From contig CANTUQ010000031.1 in assembly GCA_947683425.1 (NCBI GenBank), positions 7,265,001 to 7,329,000 of the forward strand: a stretch of DNA of 64,000 bases, written 5' to 3'. The notes under the pieces were generated by a model. The model was not told where the DNA came from. It did no database searches and worked only from the letters and a program-made list of their open reading frames with translations. The stretch is from Excoecaria cochinchinensis. Taxonomy: Eukaryota; Streptophyta; Magnoliopsida; Malpighiales; Euphorbiaceae. Both the position numbers and the translations under genes were made by a program. Below are positions 10,325-21,479 of this stretch, piece after piece; the stretch's first letter is position 1; each line of letters opens with the position of its first letter.

Positions 10325-10720
10325 TGGAAGGTTTTGGTACGCATGGTTTGGGCGTGTCGCATCGGGAAGGCCAACGCAACTAGAGATTGAAGTTTTGTAG
10401 TATAGGCTTTCCTTTCTTTTGTAATAGATATAATGTTTTGTTAGCCCATTGGAACAGTGTACCTTGGGCTTTTATATATTTGTTTTGTTGTGTCTGTTAT
10501 AAAATGTAAAGACCTCTTTTATGTATATTAATAAAAGTATTCATTTTGTTCAGTATCACTCTTCTTTCTTTCCGAGCTTGATTTATCCTTGATATGTTAC
10601 TTTGTATGCGATGTTTTCTTTATTTGTACTAGTGGGATGTGACACTCCTACCTATCTGGATCCTTCTCCCTCTAATTCTCGGAGAAGTCTCCATGGTATA
10701 GGTTGGGGTGTGACATTAGG

Positions 10721-10732
10721 TGGTATCAGAGC
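10721..10732 (+). other. Primer binding site of A (initiator tRNA-Met)
   Basis: TGGTATCAGAGC, the standard plant initiator tRNA-Met complement, five bases after the left LTR. It primes minus-strand DNA synthesis. Confidence 0.95.
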
Positions 10733-10823
10733 TATTGGGTTAGATGTTACTGGGTTTCAGTGTGTTAGGAAGTCTGTTGGTGTTGTGTTGGCCTGATGCG
10801 CACTGCGTTTATGTTTTGTAGTT

Positions 10824-11957
10824 ATGGAGTCTGTTCGTGGATCGCTTGAGGGGTCAACGGAAAGTGCGAATCCCCAAGAGCAAGATCCCTCAGTGTCTGG
10901 TCCGGCTCAACCTCCTAGGGGGCGACCTGAGGTGCCTATTGGACCATTGGAAGCGATGCTGCAGAATATGACGAGGGTACTTGAGAGGGTAACAGCACCC
11001 AGTGCCCCTATTGAGAAGTTAAGAAAGCATGGTGCAGAGGATTTCTTTGGTACTGGCATAGACGAATCTGATAAGGCAGAGATGTGGATAGAGAAGACAT
11101 CCAGAGTACTTAGGGAGATAAGATGTCCACCAGATCAAGAAGTGGAGTGTGCACTGTCTTTGTTGCAAGGCTCTGCTTATGATTGGTGGAGGCTAGTGGC
11201 TAGTCAACCGCAGGTTCCTGAACCGATTACATGGGAATTTTTCGAGAGTGAGTTCCAGAACCGATATGTGACTAAAGCATATAAGGAGGCCAAGTGGGCA
11301 CAATTTCTAACTCTCAAGCAAAGAATGATGTCGGTGGCCGAGTATGAAAATGAGTTTAACAAGCTTAGTAAGTATGCACCGTCCAGGGTTCTCATAGATG
11401 AGTTCAGATGTCAGCATTTTGAATCAGGCTTGAATGAGTCTTTGAAGGTGATGTTAATCTCTTTGATGTCGGCTCCAAATGTGGAGTATTATTAGTTGGT
11501 TCAAGCAGCCTTGAGGGCATAACGTTCTGAGAATATTCTAATAGAGAAAGCTCAAAGAAGGAAGTCTGCAAGAGGTGGCTCTTCTTCAGGCAAGAGGCCG
11601 AGGGAATCGCAAGGAAACTTTGCTGATGAGTCTGTAGCTAGTCCGGCCCCTAGAGGGAGGAGACAGGGTTCTTCCAGGGGAGCGGGCACAGGTAGAGGAG
11701 ATAGCACTCCCCGATGTACTCATTGCAACAAACAACATTGGGGTGAGTGTCGATGGTTAACCGGAGGTTGTTTCAGATGTGGTTCTACGGACCATTTACT
11801 TGCGAATTGTCCAAGTCGGTATGGAGATCCATCAGGACAATAGGAAGCTAGTCGAGTTGGGTCCATTACACCCCAAGGAAGCCGTAATCGGGGAAGAGGT
11901 AGAGGTCAGCGCGGTCGAGCCCGAGAGAGAGAACCCTCAGAATCAGTAGATCACCCT
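10824..11957 (+). pseudogene. gag of element A, three premature stops
   Basis: An open start at 10824 runs 223 codons to a TAG at 11493. The frame continues through a TAA (11520) and a TAG (11841) into pol. The first part carries the capsid-like core of plant Gag (the YDWWRLVASQPQ and EYENEFNKLSKYAP segments). A zinc-knuckle region follows at about 11715-11815: a CTHC..HWGEC half and a full CX2CX4HX4C box (CFRCGSTDHLLANC). Compared with the intact gag of C, two of the three stops are TAGs that would be explained by CAG-to-TAG changes. Gag would form the particle and package RNA; this copy can only make a truncated capsid part. Confidence 0.85.
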
Positions 11958-14900
11958 GTGCCGACAGCTGGTAGGGCCTATGCTATGAAGGCCCGAGAGG
12001 AACAGAATGCTCCCGGAGTGATTGCCGGTAAGTTCTCTTTGTTTGACTCTGAAGTTTATGCTTTGATTGACCCGGGCTCTACCCATTCCTATGTGTGTTC
12101 TGGTAAGTTATGGAATAAATTGGGTAGTGAAGAGAAATTGGAATATGAGATCTGTGTATCCAGTCCGTTAGGCCATAGTGTTTTGGTTGATCGGATGTGT
12201 CGGAAGTGTCCCTTAAAGATTCAGGGTATAGAGTTTGTCATGGATTTGATCTGCTTGCCGTTCCATGAGTTTGATATTATTCTGGGGATGGATTGGTTGG
12301 ATAAACACCGGGCAGTAGTGGACTGTCATAGGAAGGTAATGGTTTTGAAGGATAAGGATCAAGTACCTGTTATTATGAAGGGAATTGGAAGCATCTCTCT
12401 GCATAACGTGGTATCAGCTATGAAAGCCAGAAGATTTATCAGGAAGGGTTGTAAAGCGTTTCTGGCTATGGTTTTGGATTCTCGGAGAGGACAAGTTAAT
12501 ATTCAAGACATTCCTATTGTAAGAGATTTTGTAGATGTCTTTCCGGAAAAATTACCGGGATTACCTCCTGAGAGAGAAGTCGAATTGTCAGTCGAGATTG
12601 TCCCAGGGACAGCTCCAATTTCTAAGGCTCCTTACCGAATGGCCCCAGTGGAATTGAAGGAATTGAAGAGTCAGTTACAGGAGTTGTTAGACAAAGGATT
12701 CATTCGGCCCAGTGTATCACCGTGGGGCGCTCCAGTGCTGTTTGTTAAGAAGAAAGATGGAACTCTACGGATGTGTATTGATTATCGACAGCTTAATAAA
12801 GTGACTATCAAGAATAAGTATCCATTGCCAAGGATTGAAGACCTTTTTGATCAGTTGAGAGGAGCTGGAGTATTCTCTAAGATAGACCTGAGATCAGGCT
12901 ATTACCAGTTGGGGGTTAAAGAAGCAGATGTGGCGAAGACGGCTTTTCGGACGCGTTATGGTCATTACGAATTTCTAGTGATGCCTTTCGGTTTGACCAA
13001 CGCACCTGCGGCCTTTATGGATCTGATGAACCGAGTTTTCCGACCGTATCTGGACAAGTTTGTTGTGGTATTTATTGATGACATTTTGGTATACTCCAGA
13101 GATCGAAAAGAACATAAGGAACATCTTAGGTTGGTGTTGCAGATGTTAAGAGATCATCAACTGTATGCAAAACTCAGTAAATGTGAGTTTTGGTTGAGAG
13201 AAGTGGCCTTCCTTGGACATGTGGTGTCAGCAGAGGGTGTACGTGTTGATCCAAGTAAGATTGAAGCAATTGTAAATTGGATGCCTCCGAAGAATGTACT
13301 TGAAGTGAGAAGTTTTTTGGGTTTAGCAGGGCATTATCGACGGTTTGTTCAGGGGTTTTCAGTGTTAGCCTCTCCTTTAACCAAGCTACTTCGGAAGGAT
13401 GTTAAGTTTGTATGGACTGAGAAGTGTCAAGCCAGTTTTGATCGTTTAAAAGAGTTATTGGTTAAAGCTCCTGTACTCACACAGCCAGTTTCGGGTAAAG
13501 AGTACATTATGTACAGTGATGCTTCGGGAATTGGGTTAGGTTGTGTTCTGATGCAAGGGAACAAAGTTATAGCTTATGCATCGAGACAGTTGAAGCCTCA
13601 TGAGCGGAACTATCCGACCCACGATTTGGAGTTAGCAGCGGTAGTGTTTGCGCTTAAAGTATGGCGGCACTACTTATATGGGGAGACGTGCAGAATTTTT
13701 ACCGATCATAAGAGTCTCAAGTATTTGTTAACTCAGAAGGAGTTGAATTTGAGGCAGCGGAGATGGTTAGAGCTATTCAAGGATTATGATTGTATTATTG
13801 ACTACCATCCGGGTAAAGCTAATGTACTGGCTGATGCTCTCAGTAGAAAGTCTATGTCTGCGTTGCTGGCTAGCCGAAGCAGATGGAGATTTGATTCTGA
13901 AGGTGCTCTGATTGCTCGACTTAAAGTTAAACCAAGTTTGAGATCAGAGATTGCAAAGGCCCAGTTAGATGACCATGTGCTACAGCGTGTTTGTCAAGTA
14001 GTGAAAGAGGGCAAACGGACTGAATATTTGATAGATGGAGAAGGAGTGCTTAGGCACGGTAATCGGTTATGTGTACCTAATGTGGGTGAGTTAAGGAAGA
14101 AGTTATTGCAAGAAGTTCACTCATCAGTTTTTACTATGCATCCTGGTGGGGACAAGATGTATCAAGATCTGAAGCAATTTTATTGGTGGCCAGGAATAAA
14201 AAGGGATATAACAGAATTTGTTTCTAGGTGTCTCACCTGTCAGCAAGTGAAAGCCGAGCATCAAGTGCCATCGGGATTGCTTCATCCCTTACCCATTCCC
14301 CAATGGAAGTGGGATGACATCACGATGGATTTTGTATCTGGCCTGCCTATGACTCAGCGTAAGCATGATTCAGTATGGGTTATAGAAGATCGATTGTCAA
14401 AATCCGCGCATTTTCTGCCAGTGCTGTTGGATTATTCTATGGACAAGTTAGCGGAACTTTATGTAGATGAGATAGTTCGATTACATGGGATTCCGTTATC
14501 CATTGTATCTGACCGAGATCCTCGTTTTACATCCAAGTTTTGGAAAGAACTTCAAGCGGCTTTGGGAACTCGGTTAAATTTTAGTACTGCTTTCCATCCT
14601 CAGACCGATGGTCAATCAGAAAGGGTTATTCAAGTTTTGGAAGATATGCTACGGGGTTGTGCTTTAGAGTTCTCTGGAAGCTGGGATCAGTATGTGTCCT
14701 TGATGGAATTCGCGTATAATAATAGCTATCAAGTGAGCATTGGTATGGCCCCTTACGAAGCATTGTATGGACGGAAATGTAGAACGCCAATATGTTGGAC
14801 TGAACTGTCAGAAAAGGCTATGATAGGTCCGGATATAGTGCGGGATACCGAAGAGAAAGTAAGGGTTGTGCAACAGAACTTGAAAGCAGCCAAGGATCGA

Positions 14901-15191
14901 CAACGTTCTTATGCTAACCTGAAGCGCAGAGATATTCAGTACGAAGTGGGTGATAAGGTTTTCTTAAAAGTGTCACCGTGGCGAAAGGTTCTCCGTTTCG
15001 AAAAGAAAGGCAAACTAAGTCCATGCTTTATTGGACCATATGAGATCCTAAGAAAAGTAGGTCCAGTAGCGTATCAGTTAGCTTTGCCGATGGAGTTAGC
15101 TAGACTACATGATGTTTTTCACGTATCTATGCTTCGAAAATGTCGGTCAGACCCTTCGCATGTGTTACCGGTACAAGATGTCCGAATTTAG
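11958..15191 (+). CDS. Ty3/gypsy Pol polyprotein (PR-RT-RNase H-INT)
   Basis: 1,077 codons without interruption, in the same frame as gag, so the ATG at 11958 is only the first Met after the last gag stop and not a proven start. Aspartic protease active site [11 protein letters not shown] near residues 36-46. Reverse transcriptase runs from about residue 220 to 400, with YRQLNK near 275, MPFGLTNAP and the catalytic FIDDIL near 372. RNase H begins with YSDASG near 518 and continues to TDHKSLKYL. Integrase has an HHCC zinc finger from about 720 (HPGG..CLTCQQ) and a catalytic triad at MDF (about 789), SDRD (about 851) and SERV (about 886). It would copy the RNA and integrate the DNA. The frame ends at a TAG (15189) just before the chromodomain, so the product lacks its normal tail. 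The integrity of the frame suggests fairly recent activity. Confidence 0.92.
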   Translation: MPTAGRAYAMKAREEQNAPGVIAGKFSLFDSEVYALIDPGSTHSYVCSGKLWNKLGSEEKLEYEICVSSPLGHSVLVDRMCRKCPLKIQGIEFVMDLICLPFHEFDIILGMDWLDKHRAVVDCHRKVMVLKDKDQVPVIMKGIGSISLHNVVSAMKARRFIRKGCKAFLAMVLDSRRGQVNIQDIPIVRDFVDVFPEKLPGLPPEREVELSVEIVPGTAPISKAPYRMAPVELKELKSQLQELLDKGFIRPSVSPWGAPVLFVKKKDGTLRMCIDYRQLNKVTIKNKYPLPRIEDLFDQLRGAGVFSKIDLRSGYYQLGVKEADVAKTAFRTRYGHYEFLVMPFGLTNAPAAFMDLMNRVFRPYLDKFVVVFIDDILVYSRDRKEHKEHLRLVLQMLRDHQLYAKLSKCEFWLREVAFLGHVVSAEGVRVDPSKIEAIVNWMPPKNVLEVRSFLGLAGHYRRFVQGFSVLASPLTKLLRKDVKFVWTEKCQASFDRLKELLVKAPVLTQPVSGKEYIMYSDASGIGLGCVLMQGNKVIAYASRQLKPHERNYPTHDLELAAVVFALKVWRHYLYGETCRIFTDHKSLKYLLTQKELNLRQRRWLELFKDYDCIIDYHPGKANVLADALSRKSMSALLASRSRWRFDSEGALIARLKVKPSLRSEIAKAQLDDHVLQRVCQVVKEGKRTEYLIDGEGVLRHGNRLCVPNVGELRKKLLQEVHSSVFTMHPGGDKMYQDLKQFYWWPGIKRDITEFVSRCLTCQQVKAEHQVPSGLLHPLPIPQWKWDDITMDFVSGLPMTQRKHDSVWVIEDRLSKSAHFLPVLLDYSMDKLAELYVDEIVRLHGIPLSIVSDRDPRFTSKFWKELQAALGTRLNFSTAFHPQTDGQSERVIQVLEDMLRGCALEFSGSWDQYVSLMEFAYNNSYQVSIGMAPYEALYGRKCRTPICWTELSEKAMIGPDIVRDTEEKVRVVQQNLKAAKDRQRSYANLKRRDIQYEVGDKVFLKVSPWRKVLRFEKKGKLSPCFIGPYEILRKVGPVAYQLALPMELARLHDVFHVSMLRKCRSDPSHVLPVQDVRI

Positions 15192-15413
15192 CCAGACTTT
15201 TCTTATGATGAAGAACCGAAAAGGATTTTGGATAGGGAAATCAGACAGCTCCGGAATAAACAAATACCGTTGGTTAAGGTCTTATGGCAACATCATGGTA
15301 TTGAAGAAGCCACATGGGAACCAGAGGAAGCTATGAGATTGCAATACCCTCAATTGTTTGAAGCAGGTAAGAATTTCGAGGATGAAATTCTGTTAAGTGG
15401 GGGAGTATTGTAA
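15192..15413 (+). pseudogene. Chromodomain-like tail of Pol beyond a stop
   Basis: After the TAG at 15189 the same frame continues for 73 codons to a TAA at 15411, two bases into the right LTR. It contains ILDREIRQLRNKQIPLVKVL and EATWEPEEAM, the signature of the integrase chromodomain that directs chromoviruses to heterochromatin. A C-to-T change (CAG to TAG) would explain the stop. Without it the tail would be a normal part of integrase. Confidence 0.8.
15395..15405 (+). other. Polypurine tract of A
   Basis: AAGTGGGGGAG lies directly before TATTG|TGTAAC at the right LTR, the usual plus-strand primer. The preceding AATTTCGAGGATGAAATTC is shared, slightly altered, with C (40043) and F (63531). 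Confidence 0.85.
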
Positions 15414-17741
15414 CACCCCAAAACCACCCCAGTAGTTTGAGCCTGTCAGTGTCTGTATGTGTGTGCTTTATATGTTGCATGTATGTGTTAATTTGGATTA
15501 TTTATATAATATGTGTGTGTGTATATGTATTAGTTTGAGAAGAGGATATAGGTTAGTATATGATTTAATGTATGGGAGTAAGATGTGAGCAAGGGATAAA
15601 TTAGTATGTATAGAAGTGTATGGGAGTAGGGTGTGTTCTGGGGCAAGTGTCTTATGGGGAGAATGACATGTGGCATAAATGATAAGTTAGCATTTAATGG
15701 GTTTGGTGAGAGAGAGAGAGAACAACCATTCCTTCTTGTTTCCCGTTCTTTTTCCCTCTTTCACACCATTCTCTCCTTTTCTTCTTTCTTCTTCTTTGTT
15801 CCTTCTTTTCTTGGCCCGATCTTGCTCCCTCTCCTTTCCTTGAGTAGTTTGGGTTGTTTAGCTTGTAAATTTGAAGCTCAAAAGGTGAGTATGGGTTAAC
15901 GATGTCTTAGATTTTCTTTTTCCTCTTCTCTAGGTTTTATAATTATATATGTATATGTGTGGGTTGTTGTAAAATTGATCTTAGTTGTTGTGGGTTTGTG
16001 GTTCAGAGGAGTCTCCTAGACCGGAAAAAGGGAAAGAAATCGCTAGCGGGAGCAAAACTCACGAGTAGGAGCAGAGGAGATAAGGTTTGGGAACATTTGT
16101 TTCATATGTGTATTTGTGATTTAAGTTGGGCTTTGGCACTTTTAGCTTTGATTAGAGTTACGAATTGAATATGTATAGCTTGAAGTGAAATTAGCATGAT
16201 ATGTGGTGCTAGAGAATGAATATTGTTGAAGGATTTGCAAGAAATCAGGTGAATAATTGCAATTGTTGTTAAATATACTGTTTTTGAATTTCGTGGAATT
16301 GGGCATGCATTTGGCTTGATTTGATTAAGATGAATGGGGATAAAGCTGGGTTTTAATTATATTTTGAGTTATTGATGCTTGTGTTGCTTAATTTTGAGGT
16401 TTAGAATCAATTTTGGAAGTTTGAATGTGTTTAGTGTGAGAATTCTGCAGATTTGGGCGTAAGAGCTGAAAAACCCGTATCTGTCGCGATCGCGACACTG
16501 TCTCGAGCGCGACAGAGCACGGAGGTTTCAGCCCTCGCGCCGGCGCGAGAGGTGTCGCACCGAGGAGCTCGAAGGGAGCTCGCTGTCGCGAGCGCAACAG
16601 AGTACCCGAAGCTCCGAACTTGTGCAAGGCTCTCTTTTATCGCGAGCGCGACAGAGAGCAGCACCTACGTCCTCTCGCGAGTATGAGGTTACTCGCGATC
16701 GCGAGACGAGGCGGGGAGGTGTATTTTGGCTTCTGTCGCGAGCGCGACAGACGTGACTTCCAAACTTGATTTCTTCTCCTTTTTGCTTAATGACTTGATT
16801 TCTTTTGCATGCACTCTTTTATTAAAGCCTTGAATACCTATTTAAATGAATAATATGTATGTTAATTTGACAAGATTTCGTATAACCTGCTAATATCGGA
16901 AAGTGGATAGTTAGGCATGCCTAATAGAGTTATGTGTTGCTGCAGCTATGTGTACGATTTTGGACCCTGATCAGGTCCCCCGATCGGATCATCGCGATCC
17001 TTCTATTTGAATCTTTCTTAAGATTCTATATGAAAATAATTTGGAACAAAAATAAAAAGAATGATTTGATACCTTCGGGTATCTATGTGTTTATAATACG
17101 ATATTGATACTCTCAAGTATCTATGTGTACTCGTTATCCACTCTTTATGATTAAGCGGGTGTTAGTGTGTCTGTGTACAAGAACATTGGATGATAATATA
17201 AGTATTTGAATTAATTATGTATGATTCTATATCTATAATTTGTATCATTATCATGTGCTTTCTGTTGTCGTCACTGTGAGTGGCGGTTATGCATTTGTGT
17301 TTTCCCCACTAAGCGATTCCGCTTAGCACGGGTGTTTATCCGTGCAGGTGTGGAAGGTTTTGGTACGCATGGTTTGGGCGTGTCGCATCGGGAAGGCCAA
17401 CGCAACTAGAGATTGAAGTTTTGTAGTATAGGCTTTCCTTTCTTTTGTAATAGATATAATGTTTTGTTAGCCCGTTGGAACAGTGTACCTTGGGCTTTTA
17501 TATATTTGTTTTGTTGTGTCTGTTACAAAATGTAAAGACCTCTTTTATGTATATTAATAAAAGTATTCATTTTGTTCAGTATCACTCTTCTTTCTTTCCG
17601 AGCTTGATTTATCATTGATATGTTACTTTGTATGCGATGTTTTCTTTATTTGTACTAGTGGGATGTGACACTCCTACCTATTTGGATCCTTCTCCCTCTA
17701 ATTCTCGGAGAAGTCTCCATGGTATAGGTTGGGGTGTGACA
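15409..17741 (+). repeat. Right LTR of element A
   Basis: 2,333 bp, same ends as the left LTR. It carries the same hairpin cassette (16482-16749), GTGGATA region (16902-17142) and three-hairpin module (17268-17350). The 18-base length difference from the left LTR falls in the hairpin cassette. Confidence 0.95.
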
Positions 17742-17746
17742 AGTTG

Positions 17747-18515
17747 AGCCTCCTCGTGATCCCAAGGGGAAGGAGAAGGCTGGTGGAAGGGGTACCAAGT
17801 AATTTGGAGCTAATGAATTTCAGGTTTACGGAATTTATTTGAAAGTGTGCATTTTGTGTTTTGGGTATATTGATTTATATTTCTAGAAATTTGGATGATG
17901 AACAAGGTTTATGTTGGCATGAAAATTATGGATATTGAGCACTTAATGATATAAGCCTTGATTATTTTTTATTTGGTATAAATGTGCATTTGATTAAATT
18001 GATAGTTGTAAATTGCTGAGTTTGGGTTTGGAGGATTTAAGTGTGTTTAATGTATGATTTCTCCAAGTTTATGGTTATAAAATGGTGAGTTTTAAGTTGA
18101 TTTTGATGAGCATATAGTTTGATTTTGAAGTATGTTAAATTGGGTTTTGAGTTGTGTGAATTCTGGCATTTTTCCTGGGTTTGGTCGTTTTACACGGCTG
18201 TATAGATGTCCATACCGCCATGTAAATGCTCTCTGGATTGTTGGTCCGTCAAGCTACACGGCGGTAAGGAATCCCATACCGTCGTGTAAATGCTCTTTGG
18301 ACGCTTGTGGGATTGCAGTCCGACTCGTGATTGAGAAGCATGACTCGTGAAGTTTTGGCGCGCGAGTGGTGAAGCTGAATCACGCGTTGGGCAGGGAAGA
18401 GGGGAGATTCAGGACACGTGAATCATGTTCACGAGTTATGAACTAATGTTCACGAGACGTGAACATCTCATCCGATACGGATGGGTTCGCCTACGTATGG
18501 GTAGGGGTTGTTACA
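17747..18515 (+). mobile_element. 3' part of solo LTR I with two hairpins
   Basis: It continues the LTR after the right target duplication of A. Inverted repeats lie at about 18188-18226 (TTTACACGGCTGTAT..) and 18255-18288 (TACACGGCGGTA / TACCGTCGTGTA). Next comes a block of CACGTGAA, GTTCACGAG and ACGTGAACAT words, and it ends GGGGTTGTTACA. No GTGGATA region or ACTAAGCG module is left. Confidence 0.6.
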
Positions 18516-18547
18516 TTCGGGGCCTCCGGGTTTCGGCATGCATCACA
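18516..18547 (+). mobile_element. Last 32 bases of the E LTR
   Basis: GGCCTCCGGG..GGCATGCATCACA continues the E LTR from 3615 and corresponds to the ..CGCGCGTCACA end of the H and D LTRs. It is followed at once by pol sequence; no PBS or gag lies between, so PBS, gag, protease and most of RT were deleted. Confidence 0.6.
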
Positions 18548-19631
18548 GAAGGAAGTTATAAGTTTCCTGGGAAAGCTTCAGTACATCATCCGATTTATTG
18601 CCAAGCTAGCTTTGGTGTGTGACCCGATCTTTAAGTTTCTCAGGAAGAATCAACCGGTTGTGTGGAAAAGTGATTGTTAAGTGGCCTTTGATACTATTAG
18701 GGATTATCTCCTAAATTCACTAGTCTTAAGGCCACCGTGTCCAGCCAAACCTCTAACCTGTATCAGCAATAAAAGACAGTTTAGTGGAATAAATATCATA
18801 GGCGAGATATATCTTACCGCTTCTAATGGGCATAGGTTCATTATAGTCACCATCGATTACTTCACTAAATGGGTTGAAACTGAATCTTCCAAGAAGATCG
18901 ATGCTAGAGACATGGCTAGGTTCATCGAGCGAAATTTAATATGTAGATATGGCCTCCCGCACCATATAGTATCTGATAATGGGGTACAATTCTTGGCTGA
19001 AACTAAGCAAATGCCTTAGAAATATGGAATCCAGCACCACAGGTCTTCCCCTTACAGACCTTAGGCTAATGGGGCGGTTGAAGCAGCAAATAAGAATGTC
19101 AGAAGAATATTGGCCAAGATGATACAAAACTATAAAGACTGGGCAGAAAAGCTACCTTTTACACTTTGGGGTTATAGAACCATCGTCAGAACCTCGATAG
19201 AAGCAACGCCATTTTCTCTGGTATACAGGACTGAAGCGGTTTTGCTAGTTGAAATCGAATTGAGATCTTTAAGAGTGGTTATGGATGCTAAGATTCCAGA
19301 GGCAAAATGGGCACAATAGTGATTACTGCAATTGAATCTATTAAATGAGGATAGGTTGCGAGCTTATTATCACAATCAAGTCTATCAGAAAAGACTAGCT
19401 CGATCATTTGGTAAGAAAGTAAAAAAGCATTCATTGAAACAAGGGGATCTGGTCTTCAAGCTTATGAGGCCAGGAGTGCCAGACATCTGGGGGAAATTTA
19501 TGCTAAACTGGGAAAGTCCGTTTGTGTCAAAAAAGTTGCTAACAAAAGGAGCAGCGATTTTTATAAATAGAGATGGGAATGAATTTAAAGACCTAGCTAA
19601 TATCGACAGACTAAAAAGGTTCCATAGCTAA
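18548..19631 (+). pseudogene. Tat/Ogre pol fragments of element E
   Basis: First, a piece of the RT-RNase H junction (SFLGKLQYIIRFIAKLALVC, LRKNQPVVW) with stops. At about 18770 it jumps to integrase: IIGEIYLTASNGHRFIIVTI, IERNLICRYGLPHHIVSDNG, and the tail AYYHNQVYQKRLARSFGKKV, ending at a stop near 19630. Integrase has stops at 19017, 19061 and 19317. Protein similarity is closest to the pol of D (49237-51691), so E and D are the same lineage in opposite orientation. No functional protein can be made. Most of RNase H and the second RNase H are missing. Confidence 0.85.
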
Positions 19632-20047
19632 AGACCAAGAAAAATAAAAAAAAGAGAATAAATGCCCCATTGGTCGAAAATTGAAAAAAGGTGGCCTTGC
19701 TAGAATTGGGCACCCTATCAGGATGAAAACCAAAAAAGGCACCTTGGGCAAAAATTAAAGGCCGAGAGAAAATGTTCAATCGAGAAAACCCGAGAGGGCC
19801 AATTGATAACAAGAGTTTGATGCTTACAAGATCTATACTGAGATTAACGATAGTCTTGTACTTTTGAGTTTTTGTCAATTGAGGATCATGTATGATGAAA
19901 TCATATGGAAATGTACACAATTTTACAATGAATAAAAGAACTCAGCTTGTATTCTCATTAATTTTTAGTTCTATTATAAAAAAGAAATACACCATTTATT
20001 TATCTAATGACTATTCTCTAATCATCTTCATTAGCCAAGTGTCTAAG
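19632..20047 (+). other. Conserved spacer downstream of E pol
   Basis: Non-coding sequence that aligns with 48990-49236 of D (reverse orientation) through AAAAAAGG, GGGC, GATGAAAACC, GAGAGAAAATGTnC and CCCGAGAGGGCC. Such conserved stretches between pol and the downstream gene are expected of a Tat-type 3' region. Confidence 0.6.
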
Positions 20048-21243
20048 CTAATGGGACCTGTTGTCAGCAGTAGGGCTAAATACCCATCTCTTGTACTCAG
20101 TTAAGGTGGTGAAGTCACAATCCTCTATCCTTGGGATGATAGTCTTCACGGGTAGCTATGCCCAGAGACATTGGTAATAGGATGTGAATGCAACAGATAA
20201 AGAGCCACCCTAAAAGGACAGTGGAGATCTCACGATATCCTATTTTTCTCCGAACTGTCGGGCACATCGATTTGTGATGCAGAAAGTAGCTCTATGGAGC
20301 CCACATAATGGAACATACCCTGAAAATCCGCCTTGAGTCAAATAATGCAAGCTCACCTAGGGGCTCCTGAAGCTAATGTCACCGTCCGCCACGGTGGCTA
20401 TCCACACAAAACCTTCATAAAGAGAATTGAAGTCGTACATCCACTGTATAGGGAGAAAATGCCTCAGCGAATATGTGTTGATCACTCTAGAGGGAGGTTC
20501 TGATAATAGCCTCAGTTTTTCTTATAGCCACACCTGAGAGGGAAAAGAGGAAAGCAAAGTAAGGCTAAAAAAAAAAGCCGCTAGAGTGGGGTGGGTCTGC
20601 TCTAAGAAAAAATTAGGCACAAGGTTATGCGAAAATTCGAAAAGGACGTATTTCCTGACAAAAAAAGCTAGTGTGAAAACCCACAAGGGGCACACTACCT
20701 TTAAAATAATGATGAATGTTACCTGGAGCAATAAGAGGCTTCCAATCATGAAAACGGTAGGGTCGATGCAGAGAGCATCCAAGCCAAGTTCACTGGGAAT
20801 GGGGTCAGTCTGCGATGAATACCATCTACAATACTAAATAAATGGTGGTCTCTAGTCATTTTGTCAGAGGTCACAGTCAAGTACCTAGATAGACAAGCTA
20901 GCAAGATTACACTGGCATGATAGGAAGGCACATTCGTGAAGTTGCCAAGTGCATCAATCAGGAGCTCTAAACGAAAAAATTCATCTCTGGGCACCAATCG
21001 AGCAGCCATAGATGGTGAAATACCTAAAACATGTGCCACGTCTCTAGGGCAGCTCAGCATGCAGTTTAATCTACAAGGTAGTATCCTCGGAGAAAACCTT
21101 GTGCCGGTGATAGCGGTGAACTCCTCAGCCAGGGAGCATAGCTCTTGATAAGTAAATAGTAAAACATGGAATTGAGGATCCTAATAGCAGACCGCACCCA
21201 GGAGGAGATTTTTGTCAAGCTTAAACCTTCTCAAAAGTCTCAC
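20048..21243 (-). pseudogene. Antisense gene of E, plant mobile domain-like, with intron
   Basis: Transcribed against pol. The N-terminal part reads TYQELCSLAEEFTAITG, PRDVAHVLGIS and LLIDALGNFTNVPSYHAS; the C-terminal part reads TFCITNRCARQF, LPVKTIIPR and TEYKRW. Each matches the antisense gene of D (47542-48805). An intron at 20534-20722 separates them (CAG|GTAACA donor, CTCTCAG|GTGTGG acceptor, 189 bases, phase 0) at the same position as in D. The pattern of an aromatic-Glu loop, then a helix-rich region and LQ|.W..EKLR at the junction suggests a relative of the plant mobile domain. Stops and frame breaks show it is dead. A TATA-like box lies upstream at 21469-21479. Confidence 0.65.
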
Positions 21244-21468
21244 AATAAAATAAAGGACTAAAATGGAATTTTCCCAATTTTTAGGAGCCAGTGCAGTTTG
21301 TTAATAGTCGATGTCGACATATTTGGATAGACTAATAAAGGAGAAAATAAATAAAATGGAAAGACTGAATGAAAATAAATGGAAAAGGAAAAGAGAAAAT
21401 ACCTGACTGAGAGCTCTGACCCAGAAGTTTGGAAGAAGAAAGCACAAAAGTCAAGGAGCAAGGGCTTC

Positions 21469-21479
21469 TTTTATATAAG
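21469..21479 (-). promoter_or_regulatory. Putative promoter of the E antisense gene
   Basis: On the minus strand GCTTATATAAAAG lies about 230 bases before the first recognisable codons. D has TATA-like boxes in the same place (47261 and 47464). This suggests the antisense gene had its own promoter inside the element. Confidence 0.45.

Larger units (their letters stand above)
8365..10715 (+). repeat. Left LTR of element A
   Basis: 2,351 bp, TG..CA ends. It includes a CT-rich stretch at about 8680-8800, a donor-like AAAAG|GTGAGT at 8840 with an acceptor-like AG|GTTTGGGAA at 9040, the TGTCGCGA hairpin cassette, the GTGGATA region and the three-hairpin module. Several of its CpG or CHG cytosines are T where the right LTR has C, for example in the ACTAAGCG module. 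Confidence 0.95.
8365..17741 (+). mobile_element. Full-length Ty3/gypsy chromovirus A (Tekay-like)
   Basis: 9,377 bp, flanked by perfect agttg target duplications (8360-8364 and 17742-17746). LTRs of 2,351 and 2,333 bp start TGTAACACCCC and end GGGGTGTGACA. A tRNA-Met PBS lies five bases inside the left LTR, and a purine tract lies just before the right LTR. Gag, protease, RT, RNase H, integrase and a C-terminal chromodomain-like tail are all in one frame, interrupted by four stop codons. The order PR-RT-RH-INT plus a tail of the WEPEEAMR type places it among the chromoviruses; the long LTRs suggest the Tekay/Del clade. The LTRs differ by a few tens of substitutions by eye, so it is not among the youngest copies here. 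Confidence 0.95.
3616..18515 (+). mobile_element. Solo LTR I, broken by two later insertions
   Basis: It starts TGTAACACCCC and ends GGGGTTGTTACA. It is flanked by ttcag (3611-3615) and ttcgg (18516-18520), a 5-bp target duplication with one change. It consists of 3616-3687, 7863-8364 and 17747-18515, about 1.34 kb once B1 and A are removed. Its last bases resemble the terminus of B2 (GTATGGGTTGGGGTGTTACA in that orientation). It holds two TACACGGCGGTA-type hairpins but lacks the ACTAAGCG module, so an internal deletion is likely. It lies 32 bases before the 3' end of the E LTR. Confidence 0.65.

Noticed and set aside
10824..15413. Programmed readthrough of the gag stop in A
   Set aside because: Three stops occur in gag, and the related gag of C has no stop at those places; mutation is simpler.
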